Positions 1-6,710 of a stretch of DNA of 11,044 bases are shown here, in pieces (positions within the stretch are counted from its first letter, which is position 1; each line of letters starts with the position of its first letter). Position numbers and translations under genes: made by a program. The notes under the pieces were generated by a model that saw only the letters and a program-made list of their open reading frames with translations, was not told where the DNA came from and did not search any database. This stretch comes from CAYPJE01 sp964410945. Lineage in GTDB: Bacteria; Fidelibacterota; Marinisomatia; Marinisomatales; TCS56. The stretch is from the NCBI GenBank assembly GCA_964410945.1, contig CAYPJE010000068.1, positions 1 to 11,044 on the forward strand. The letters are read 5' to 3'.

Positions 1-1111
1 CTGCGGGGAACGGTTTAGATGCTGAAACGGTAAAAGGCTGGAAACCGGATCATCCCCGCGTCTGCGGGGAACGGTTCGTTGAAAGCGTCCAGATCCTTGA
101 CGTAGGCGGATCATCCCCGCGTCTGCGGGGAACGGTTCTTGTTGATCACGCAAATATTCCAACACCTGGATCATCCCCGCGTCTGCGGGGAACGGCGGCA
201 CGTCGGCCTCAATATCGTCCTGCGACCCGGATCATCCCCGCGTCTGCGGGGAACGGTCGGCAGCGTGTTGGCTGGCGACTATGTACTGCGGATCATCCCC
301 GCGTCTACGGGGAACGGTTTTGCTGGATAAAATGATTGTAGCCAGACATCGGATCATCCCCGCGTCTGCGGGGAACGGTCCGGACGGCGGGCCATCCAGT
401 ACCCATGTGGCGGATCATCCCCGCGTCTGCGGGGAACGGTTCAGGATAAAGATTCAATTCCCATCGTACACCGGATCATCCCCGCGTCTGCGGGGAACGG
501 CTATGGCCTGGTGGACATCTCAACCCTGGCCACGGATCATCCCCGCGTCTGCGGGGAACGGGCTGGCCGTGAACTGGATGGCCGTACATGGGATGGATCA
601 TCCCCGCGTCTGCGGGGAACGGCAGCCAAGCCGGGATCCGCTGAGGAAGACCAGCGGATCATCCCCGCGTCTGCGGGGAACGGTTGTCAATGGCTATTTC
701 ATTGTCAATACTGAGCGGATCATCCCCGCGTCTGCGGGGAACGGATTTGCACTGTTTTTTTCTGATTCGGATTTGACGGATCATCCCCGCGTCTGCGGGG
801 AACGGCACTGAGATGTAACTCAACTCCAGCTTTTTAGCGGATCATCCCCGCGTCTGCGGGGAACGGTATCCGGTACATGAGGGTTTCGCAGTATGATCCT
901 GGATCATCCCCGCGTCTGCGGGGAACGGGCGCTATTAATATTCAATGGTGTCAGGATAGCCGGATCATCCCCGCGTCTGCGGGGAACGGTCGATGGCGGT
1001 TGATAAGAAGATTTATAGAGCCGGATCATCCCCGCGTCTGCGGGGAACGGTCTCCTATGGAAGTGGAACAATACACAGCGGGCGGATCATCCCCGCGTCT
1101 GCGGGGAACGG
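1..1111 (-). CRISPR. Type I-E CRISPR array, 18 full repeats plus one truncated repeat
   Basis: A 28-bp repeat starts on the plus strand at 47, 108, 168, 229, 290, 351, 412, 473, 534, 595, 656, 717, 778, 839, 901, 962, 1023 and 1084. Bases 1-13 are the end of another copy cut by the window edge. Fifteen of seventeen intervals are 61 bp, one is 60 and one is 62. The core CCCCGC-GTCT-GCGGGG is a 6-bp stem with a 4-nt loop, extended by a T-A pair, as in E. coli type I-E repeats. Counting the base before GGATCAT (C in 15 copies, T in 3) gives 29-nt repeats and mostly 32-nt spacers. In crRNA sense (minus strand) the repeat ends in ATGATCCG after the stem. That matches the 8-nt handle left by Cas6e and equals the E. 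coli ATAAACCG at six of eight positions. The leader and cas2 lie to the right, so the newest spacer is 1051-1083 and the oldest lie off the left edge. All 18 spacers differ, and I cannot name their targets. Confidence 0.99.
290..317 (-). repeat. Variant CRISPR repeat with a loop substitution
   Basis: This copy carries A at 307 where the other full copies have G, giving GTCTACGGGG instead of GTCTGCGGGG. The change falls on the innermost stem base next to the loop, so the 6-bp stem loses its closing C-G pair and is otherwise intact. It is the fourteenth repeat from the leader. Substitutions in older, leader-distal repeats are common. Confidence 0.95.
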
Positions 1112-1173
1112 ACTTATTTCTAAGTTATATATTTTAATACATTTTCAAAAAGCAAAAAAATCTACCAACTATT
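1112..1173 (-). promoter_or_regulatory. CRISPR leader
   Basis: This is the 62-bp AT-rich stretch between the cas2 stop codon and the first repeat. Read on the minus strand it contains TTGGTAGATT, then a T-rich tract, TTGAAAATG, ATTAAAATATATAAC and finally the repeat beginning CCGTTCCCC. Its position next to cas2 and its polarity match E. coli CRISPR I. A -10-like TATAAC lies at 1124-1129, but no -35 box at good spacing is convincing. crRNA transcription may therefore start from a weak promoter here, inside cas2, or by read-through from the cas operon. I see no match to the IHF consensus (WATCARNNNNTTR) on either strand. Confidence 0.85.
1164..1168 (-). promoter_or_regulatory. Integrase anchoring motif TTGGT in the leader
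   Basis: On the minus strand this reads TTGGT, extended to TTGGTAGATT. Its first base is 57 nt from the leader-repeat junction. In E. coli K-12, as I recall the leader, TTGGTAGATTG starts 56 nt from the junction and is the upstream site contacted by Cas1 after IHF bends the leader. Matching sequence and distance suggest the same role, which is inference from homology. Confidence 0.7.
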
Positions 1174-1482
1174 TTAACTGCTGATTCCATCCTCCAATTC
1201 GCTTATCTCAGGCAGGAACGATACCAGTTTCAAACCATCCATTTCCTTGGGGATGCGCCGGTTGGTTCCAAGAGTTAAAAAATCGTATCCCGATTCCGTA
1301 TTGGTAGTCCAGACCATCACGGCATTACCGTCACCGATACCGTCACATAACTGCGACCAGATCATTTCCCGCACCCGGCGTGATGTCTTGCCGATATATA
1401 CACCGGCCCGCACTTCCAGCAGCCAAACCGCCAGACGGCCCCGTAAGCGTGGTGGCACATTTTCAACCACGATGGCCAGCAT
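1174..1482 (-). CDS. cas2: Cas2e, CRISPR adaptation subunit
   Basis: This 102-residue protein is the central dimer of the Cas1-Cas2 integrase that inserts prespacers at the leader end of the array. The N-terminal block ENVPPRLRGRLAVWLLEVRA (residues 7-26), the REMIW motif (38-42), the TNTESGY block (60-66) and the C-terminal LKLVSFLP (84-91) match E. coli Cas2 nearly residue for residue. It ends about ten residues beyond the usual VSFLP end (E. coli Cas2 is 94 aa). It carries no fused DnaQ domain, unlike some type I-E Cas2 proteins such as that of Streptococcus thermophilus. The start at 1482 has AAGGAG ten bases upstream, inside cas1, and the gene overlaps the end of cas1 by 20 bp. The stop codon lies 62 bp from the first repeat. 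Last gene of the operon. Confidence 0.98.
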   Translation of the reverse strand: MLAIVVENVPPRLRGRLAVWLLEVRAGVYIGKTSRRVREMIWSQLCDGIGDGNAVMVWTTNTESGYDFLTLGTNRRIPKEMDGLKLVSFLPEISELEDGISS

Positions 1483-2386
1483 CGCCTAATTGCTCCTTGT
1501 TTGGTATTGCCATTTCTACCGCTTCTTCCGGTGCCTCCGGAGGTAGAACTTCGCCGGCTGCCAGGACTTTTTCAATCGTTGGAATGATTCGATTCAACAA
1601 CTTGCTTTGCCGGAATGTATCGCGACAGGCAATTCTAACTTCCCTTTCCGGCTGTGCCGGGTTGCGGGCTGCGATGCGGAAAGCCACCGGAACCACCGTA
1701 TCGAATTTGAATATATCGGCGATATCATAGACAAACGATTGTGGTTTGCCGGTATGAATGAAACCCACCGCCGGGGCATAACCCGCTGCCAGGATCGCCG
1801 CCTCGCAGATACCATACAGACAGGCCGTGGCTGAGCTTAGACAACGATTAGGCAGGTCACCGCTGCCCCATTGTGAATAGTCATAATTCCTGGTATTCCA
1901 TTTGACGCCATATTGCCGGGCGATCAACTGGTACAGTTTACGCACCCGTACGCCTTCGATGCCCCGCAACTGGTTCACACTGCGCTTGGCCGGTGCCTTT
2001 TCACCGAAGCGCAACTCATACATCTTGCGCACCACTTTCAAGCGCGCTTTGTCATCCAAGGCTAAACCGGCCTGGTAAAGCAAGCGATCCGCGCGGGCGC
2101 CTCCCGGTTGTCCGGCGGCATACAGCCGTACACCCGCTTCACCGACCCACACCAGCAGGCAGCCCACTCTCGAGGCCAGCGTTACCGCAGCATGGGAAAC
2201 CCGCGTGCCCGGTTCCAGCATCAGGCAGGAAACACTGCCCACCGGAATATGGGTGCGCACACCATTCTTATCAACAACCACGAATGCACCATCCAGCACA
2301 TCCAGATTTCCTTTTTCCACATAGAATACCGAGATGCGATCCTTGATCGGGATCGGTTTGAGCTGCGGTAGTATCGGTTCAGCCAT
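1463..2386 (-). CDS. cas1: Cas1e, CRISPR integrase
   Basis: This 307-residue protein is the catalytic subunit of spacer integration, joining prespacer 3' ends to the leader-proximal repeat. The metal-binding residues are visible as E144 (in RGIEG), H211 (in GFIHTGKP), D221 and D224 (in YDIADIFK). Each is three positions after its E. coli counterpart (E141, H208, D218, D221). The N-terminal beta domain begins PLKP-like with DRISVFYVEKG and LDGAFV, as in Cas1e. Length is near the 305 aa of E. coli Cas1, with a proline- and glutamate-rich tail after residue 280. It starts one base after the cas6e stop codon and shares 20 bp with cas2, which implies coupled translation. Its DNA is visibly richer in G+C than cse1 and cas3 (41 of 60 bases at 2101-2160). 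Confidence 0.98.
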   Translation of the reverse strand: MAEPILPQLKPIPIKDRISVFYVEKGNLDVLDGAFVVVDKNGVRTHIPVGSVSCLMLEPGTRVSHAAVTLASRVGCLLVWVGEAGVRLYAAGQPGGARADRLLYQAGLALDDKARLKVVRKMYELRFGEKAPAKRSVNQLRGIEGVRVRKLYQLIARQYGVKWNTRNYDYSQWGSGDLPNRCLSSATACLYGICEAAILAAGYAPAVGFIHTGKPQSFVYDIADIFKFDTVVPVAFRIAARNPAQPEREVRIACRDTFRQSKLLNRIIPTIEKVLAAGEVLPPEAPEEAVEMAIPNKEQLGDAGHRG

Positions 2387-2387
2387 T

Positions 2388-2990
2388 TCAGGCCCGTTTC
2401 ACCAGCATTAACCCACAACCAAAGGCTTTGGCGGGGCCGATGCCTCTTTCAATCAGTAATGCCATGGCTGTACCATCGATTATCTCAAGAATGCCATTGA
2501 ATGTAACCGGGTTAATTTTACCGGCCCGGCTGCCTTTCCTGAAATACAACGGTGGATTTATCCTGGAATCAATTGACTTAATTTGTGCGATACCTGCCAA
2601 TTTTCTCCTTACCCAATCGTGTTGTTCTTCTTCTTTGATAATCGGTACACGGCATTTACCCTTGTTTCTTTTATTCGGATTATCTGATGAATCGGTAATA
2701 CATTTCACCGGATTAGCCCGCAGCATGAAACGCAGGTATTGACCGGCATTATATACCGGTTCCAATTGTTTGGTTGCCAGAATAGAAGCATAAACTGACT
2801 TGCCCTGCGGACTTTTTAAGGACTGCATTAATACTCTGGCCCCCTTAACCAAATTCATTCGCTCAATATGGTAAAGAAACGGGGCCAGACTCCCGGGCGC
2901 TTCGCTGGGAAACAACGACCACAGCGAGCGATGCCACTCATAGGCATTATTAAGATTATCAGGGGACAGGTAAACTCTACTCAGATACAT
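2388..2990 (-). CDS. cas6e: Cas6e, crRNA-processing endoribonuclease
   Basis: This 200-residue protein cuts the repeat transcript at the base of its hairpin and stays bound to the 3' stem-loop as the head of Cascade. The start MYLSRV at 2990 is chosen because E. coli CasE begins MYLSKV, because AAAGGAG lies seven bases upstream, and because the earlier in-frame ATG at 3248 would add 86 residues that only mirror cas5e in another frame. H20 matches the E. coli catalytic histidine H20, and Y17 lies close by. FRLRANP-like RFMLRANPVK, KCRVPIIKE and the C-terminal glycine-rich loop GIGPAKAFGCGL are intact. The gene overlaps the 3' end of cas5e by 14 bp. The conserved stem of the repeats at 1-1111 is the substrate expected for this enzyme. 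Confidence 0.97.
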   Translation of the reverse strand: MYLSRVYLSPDNLNNAYEWHRSLWSLFPSEAPGSLAPFLYHIERMNLVKGARVLMQSLKSPQGKSVYASILATKQLEPVYNAGQYLRFMLRANPVKCITDSSDNPNKRNKGKCRVPIIKEEEQHDWVRRKLAGIAQIKSIDSRINPPLYFRKGSRAGKINPVTFNGILEIIDGTAMALLIERGIGPAKAFGCGLMLVKRA

Positions 2991-3633
2991 ACCCCAACTC
3001 CTTTCCCGGTGAATGAATGAACACCTTCCTGGAGGCAAATTGACGTTTGCGGGCATATACCGGTGCATCACGCAAACGCCAAACAGCATCATCCTCATTG
3101 ATACACTCATCGCTGTAAATAACACCACCCGATGGTTCAAGCTGACGATACGCATCCGCCGGATCACTGGAGGTAATACAACCAATGAACAAAGGCTGTC
3201 CCAAAGAACATGAACGTCGGCCCAGGAAGGGCGTATAAACCGGTTCACGAATCGCCTTACCTATAGCATCGATACTTACGCCTGTCTTTATTGTATTCCA
3301 TACCAAAATGGTATACAACGCATCACAAAGGTATTCACGCCGGGTAACAACCGGGTTTTTATTGGGTTTACCATCTACCTTACGCGCCTCTTCAACGGTG
3401 TGAAAATCGATGATTCTGGTTGGTTTCGAATCTATGCGTACTGCCAGGGATATACTGGTGGATAAGGCTTCCAATCCATTGATATCACTCCGGTCAATAC
3501 CGATACAGGCCGCCAGCAAACCCAGTACCCCACTGCGAGTAGGAATAATTTCACTATGTCTCAAATCCTCATAGGTATGGCCACCCCAGGCTTGCGTTAA
3601 TCCCTGAAATTTAATTGCCAGGTAGCGTCCCAT
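2977..3633 (-). CDS. cas5e: Cas5e, Cascade crRNA 5'-handle-binding subunit
   Basis: This 218-residue RAMP protein (E. coli CasD is 224 aa) caps the crRNA 5' handle and links the Cas7 filament to Cse1. Recognisable blocks are LTQAWG (12-17), PTRSGVLGLLAACIGI (31-46), FHTVEEAR (78-84), TRREYLCDA (97-105), YTPFLGRRSC (133-142) and RQFASR (198-203). I chose ATG at 3633 because it aligns with the E. coli start MRSYL and leaves a 13-bp gap after cas7e. The in-frame ATG at 3684 would add 17 residues that overlap cas7e and have no counterpart in the family. The ribosome binding site in front of 3633 is weak (TAGGG), so coupling to cas7e translation is likely. Its 3' end overlaps cas6e. Confidence 0.96.
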   Translation of the reverse strand: MGRYLAIKFQGLTQAWGGHTYEDLRHSEIIPTRSGVLGLLAACIGIDRSDINGLEALSTSISLAVRIDSKPTRIIDFHTVEEARKVDGKPNKNPVVTRREYLCDALYTILVWNTIKTGVSIDAIGKAIREPVYTPFLGRRSCSLGQPLFIGCITSSDPADAYRQLEPSGGVIYSDECINEDDAVWRLRDAPVYARKRQFASRKVFIHSPGKELGYVSE

Positions 3634-3646
3634 CTTGCTGCTAGCC

Positions 3647-4804
3647 CTACTCACCGTCCGCTTCCAACCAGGTTTCCAATTCATTCAATGAAGCGAAACA
3701 AGAAATATTTTCACTTGTCTTCTGCCCGGCAAGTTCGAACATGGCTGCTGTTTCATCCAGGTCATAACCTTCGTGTACTGTATTCCAGTAATGCTGCAAG
3801 CCGGTAATTGACGGCTTGAGGAAACCATCTTTGGCTCTGACCGGTTCTTCAAAAGCATTCGCCAGCGAGATTGGAATATTACTGAACGATACCAGAGCAA
3901 AATCGGCTGGATTGAAGGCAGCGTGACTCTGTTGTTTGGCAGACGGTACGACTGTTGCCAGCATATGGAGTACCTGTTTTGCTATACCGAGGGCGGTCTT
4001 ACGACTCTCCTGTGTCTCATCGGCCTTAATATCCGGCAACAAGCCCAGGTTAACCTGTAATTGCTTAAGATTCAAACTGGCATAGCGATAGAATACCCCT
4101 GCACTGAATTCCTGCGTATCCAAATGACCGGCGCCTTGTTCACCTTTCCCTTGCTCGGTTTCACCACCAATCCTTTGACTCTTCTCATCCTCTACCATAT
4201 CATCAACGGCAGTAAACCAGTCAATATCGGCGTCAACAGCATGGGTGGTTATACTGTGAGCGATTGACATAGCTCCATCGATATTACTCATTAAGCCTGA
4301 TGTCGCCATTCTACCCGACAATGCAATATCAACAGCACTGGCCAGCGCTGTTCTGAGCGGACGGGCATCCTTTTCTATTTTCTTCGCCAGCTTCTTCGGG
4401 TCGGCATCATCACCGGCCTCTTCAATCAGGTCACAAAAATATGCCACTTCATCCGCCACCCAGGGTGCCACTGCAATTGATTTGGTAGATAATTCCGGCA
4501 GGCCTTCCTTGCCTGAGATCAATTCCAGAGCTTTGATTATTTGTTCTTCATCATACTTATCTTTTAGCGTATTGATGAAAGCTGATTGCAATCTACCTAG
4601 TTCACGGATCCTGATTGACGGTTTGCCAATATTATCCGCGTAGTAGGCACTTTTCCTGATTGCCCGTTTAAGTGATTGGGATGAAATACGCACCCGGCGG
4701 ACACCGCCGAATATTGCCGACTTTTGCATATTCATATCATCACGGTTCAGACAGGACGGGCTGTGTGATATAAGAATGTGATAGTTGATGTAATTCTTGC
4801 TCAT
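3647..4804 (-). CDS. cas7e: Cas7e, Cascade backbone subunit
   Basis: This 385-residue protein forms the six-copy filament that holds the crRNA. The N-terminus with LISHSPSCLNRDDMNMQK (11-28), FGGVRRVRISSQSLKRA (32-48), the DIALSGRMATSG block (159-170), DGAMSIAHSITTHAVD (176-191), IDWFTAVDD (194-202), TQEFSAGVFYRYA (230-242) and AAFNPADF match E. coli CasC (363 aa). The protein is longer mainly because of two acidic/glycine-rich stretches. One is at about 204-226, between the FTAVDD and HLDTQEF blocks, and the other is a short loop near 256-268. AAGGAG lies about ten bases before the start. The start is 5 bp after the cse2 stop. Confidence 0.98.
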   Translation of the reverse strand: MSKNYINYHILISHSPSCLNRDDMNMQKSAIFGGVRRVRISSQSLKRAIRKSAYYADNIGKPSIRIRELGRLQSAFINTLKDKYDEEQIIKALELISGKEGLPELSTKSIAVAPWVADEVAYFCDLIEEAGDDADPKKLAKKIEKDARPLRTALASAVDIALSGRMATSGLMSNIDGAMSIAHSITTHAVDADIDWFTAVDDMVEDEKSQRIGGETEQGKGEQGAGHLDTQEFSAGVFYRYASLNLKQLQVNLGLLPDIKADETQESRKTALGIAKQVLHMLATVVPSAKQQSHAAFNPADFALVSFSNIPISLANAFEEPVRAKDGFLKPSITGLQHYWNTVHEGYDLDETAAMFELAGQKTSENISCFASLNELETWLEADGE

Positions 4805-4809
4805 TGATA

Positions 4810-5244
4810 TTACTCCTTATCCTTTGATTGTTGATGCATGAAGAAATCCTCCATTAACCACCGCTTTTGTTCATCACCCCAGTAGTACAGCATTTCCCCG
4901 AATTTCTGCCAATCCAACTGTGGTTCCGCCTGTTGCACCAGCCGCCGTAGCTGGATCAAATCATTCGGAGGTTGGGACCGCAGCACCTGAAACATACGTT
5001 TTTCACTTATTTTTGCTTTGGCTAATTGCCGTCCCATTCCGGTACCACCTTCCACATGCCCTGCCAACGGCAGGAAGAAGGCAATCCGCTGATGCCGCGT
5101 ATCGGTTTTAATTCCTGAGAATAATCGATAGAAGGCCGGTACTAATGCCACATCCTGTGGTGTGGCACACCGCCGTAATTCGGCACGCGGACCGGTTCCC
5201 AGCCTGTCAAATCGGTCAAACAGTGATTTAAAATCCATGCTCAT
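4810..5244 (-). CDS. cse2: Cse2 (Cas11e), Cascade small subunit
   Basis: This 144-residue, mostly helical and basic protein (E. coli CasB is 160 aa) forms the belly dimer that stabilises the crRNA-DNA hybrid and displaced strand. Family features are the N-terminal RAELRRCATPQDV (20-32), PAFYRLF (36-42), FFLPLAG (56-62), the KISEKRMFQVLRSQPPNDLI stretch (78-97) with its basic surface, and LRRLV (99-103). The start at 5244 overlaps the cse1 stop codon as ATGA and has AAAGGAG well placed upstream. A second Met at residue 3 is possible but less well spaced. Cse2 is the least conserved Cascade subunit, so assignment rests on both these motifs and its position between cse1 and cas7e. Confidence 0.96.
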   Translation of the reverse strand: MSMDFKSLFDRFDRLGTGPRAELRRCATPQDVALVPAFYRLFSGIKTDTRHQRIAFFLPLAGHVEGGTGMGRQLAKAKISEKRMFQVLRSQPPNDLIQLRRLVQQAEPQLDWQKFGEMLYYWGDEQKRWLMEDFFMHQQSKDKE

Positions 5245-6710
5245 ACCTGTTCTCCTTTTATTCTATTAAATTCTATCGCCATGTTTTTACGGGCCGTTGC
5301 CAAGGCCTGTATCATTTTGGGTTCATGTTTATAGGGCCGGACTACATCTTCGAATATTCTCCGGCTGATTCGGATTAATTCCTCGACCATTCTTATTCGC
5401 TCTTCTTTTGCTTCCCGCCAATCCATATGGCGTAAACGAGTATGAATAACTGATTCGGTTTGATTATAATATGAAATCTCAGCTTCCAAAGGTAATCCGC
5501 TTGCACCACATTTTTTTGCAAATCCATATAGTTTCTTACGGAGCGCAGATTTTATTTCCATTGCACTCTCTATCAGGTTGTGCAATTCATCTAAATAGTT
5601 GCTCCAGCCATCAGAAAGAGAAATCAATTCATGTCTCCTTTGGAGAATAGAAGCCTTCTTATTGCGGTATCCACCAACCAGCATTACCAATTGTTTGTTG
5701 CCAACCAATTGGCGATATTGATTTATAATAGCCGATGGTTCTTGCCCTTCTTTATCGGATTCCATTTGCAATGTAAATCTTGTAAGCTGCGTCCAGGCCG
5801 GCGCTATTGTTGTGAAGGAAGCATATTTAACTTCTTTTTCGCCTTTATTCACCTGCCAAAAGCGAGGTGAGTGAGGATGAACCCATTGACCTATTATTTC
5901 ATATACAAACTTCTCCTTATTAAATCCCGTCACTAGTTTTGGCTCTTGGGTTCCATAACATTGGCAAATACCACCGGCAGTAAAATTCAGTTCTATATGC
6001 GCCGGTTGCCAAAACAGACCACGCAATAAACCGATACTACTGGCAGCGATACTTGATTTTGAGTTGATTGGCTCCACCCACACGGGTTTATCATTCTGTA
6101 ACATTTTGTCATATCGAGGCATTATTGTGCGAATTGAATCCTCATTTAAAATATTATACCAAATAGTCTTTCGTAAAATTTCACTGTTAATTAAGGTTGT
6201 AATGGGGGCACTTCCGCGAAAGCCGCCCTTAAAACCACCACCCATACTCGGAGAATTCATTGCCTGATTAAACAGTGCAATAGCCGCTACCGATTCACTT
6301 ACTTTATTAATCTCACCCGGCTCATTAAAAAAACAGTGGTTATTACCCTCTGGCAGACCGACAAATAGCTTCTGGATCGGAGTCGGTTTTTCCGCCTTTA
6401 CACCCCGTACCTGCATAAACGGTGTCTCCGGGTGATTCAAATCAAACCAATCGATATAACGGGCTATGCCATCCTGGTATTCTGCAGTACTCAATGGTTT
6501 AACAATCCGTTGTTTTAGTTCACATGCATCCTGCGGTGTAAATATTACCTGTGTCAGGCAAATAATCAGTTGTAGGCAGGCCATTTCCATATCATCGCGG
6601 GGTAATGATAGCTGCCAATCGCTTTCTTTGCAGAGTACATCCCGCAGGTTTATCAGTTTATATTTCCCATCCCGGTGAACGGGTATCCATTGATCGGTAA
6701 GTAAATTCAT
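5241..6710 (-). CDS. cse1: Cse1 (Cas8e), Cascade large subunit and PAM reader
   Basis: This 489-residue protein (E. coli CasA is 502 aa) recognises the PAM, opens the target and recruits Cas3. It starts MNLLTDQWIPV and keeps LSLPRDDMEMA (35-45), NHPETPFMQVRGVK (92-105), the L1-loop region CFFNEPG (126-132), the glycine loop GGGFKGGFRG (157-166), SSIGLLRGLFWQPAHIEL (224-241), GFNKEKF (262-268, where the E. coli lysine finger lies), WVHPHSPRFW and GGYRNKKASILQRRH (346-360). The C-terminal four-helix bundle follows (about 365-489). In the last motif E. coli has RNNQAS. The Asn-Gln-Ala of the so-called glutamine wedge is here Lys351-Lys352-Ala353. ATG overlaps the cas3 stop as ATGA. The gene is AT-richer than cas1 (23 G+C of 60 at 5521-5580). 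Confidence 0.98.
   Translation of the reverse strand: MNLLTDQWIPVHRDGKYKLINLRDVLCKESDWQLSLPRDDMEMACLQLIICLTQVIFTPQDACELKQRIVKPLSTAEYQDGIARYIDWFDLNHPETPFMQVRGVKAEKPTPIQKLFVGLPEGNNHCFFNEPGEINKVSESVAAIALFNQAMNSPSMGGGFKGGFRGSAPITTLINSEILRKTIWYNILNEDSIRTIMPRYDKMLQNDKPVWVEPINSKSSIAASSIGLLRGLFWQPAHIELNFTAGGICQCYGTQEPKLVTGFNKEKFVYEIIGQWVHPHSPRFWQVNKGEKEVKYASFTTIAPAWTQLTRFTLQMESDKEGQEPSAIINQYRQLVGNKQLVMLVGGYRNKKASILQRRHELISLSDGWSNYLDELHNLIESAMEIKSALRKKLYGFAKKCGASGLPLEAEISYYNQTESVIHTRLRHMDWREAKEERIRMVEELIRISRRIFEDVVRPYKHEPKMIQALATARKNMAIEFNRIKGEQV

Noticed and set aside
139..1184. Several open frames across the CRISPR array that encode recurring peptides such as GSSPRLRGT, DHPRVCGER and IIPASAGNG
   Set aside because: They are translations of the CRISPR repeat in three frames. 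The 61-bp period shifts frame each unit, there is no ribosome binding site, and this is a well-known kind of spurious gene call.
2991..3248. Upstream ATG at 3248 as the cas6e start
   Set aside because: The extra 86 residues are an out-of-frame reading of cas5e. MYLSRV at 2990 matches the family N-terminus and has a good ribosome binding site.
3634..3684. Upstream ATG at 3684 as the cas5e start
   Set aside because: It would overlap cas7e and add residues without a family counterpart. ATG at 3633 aligns with E. coli CasD.
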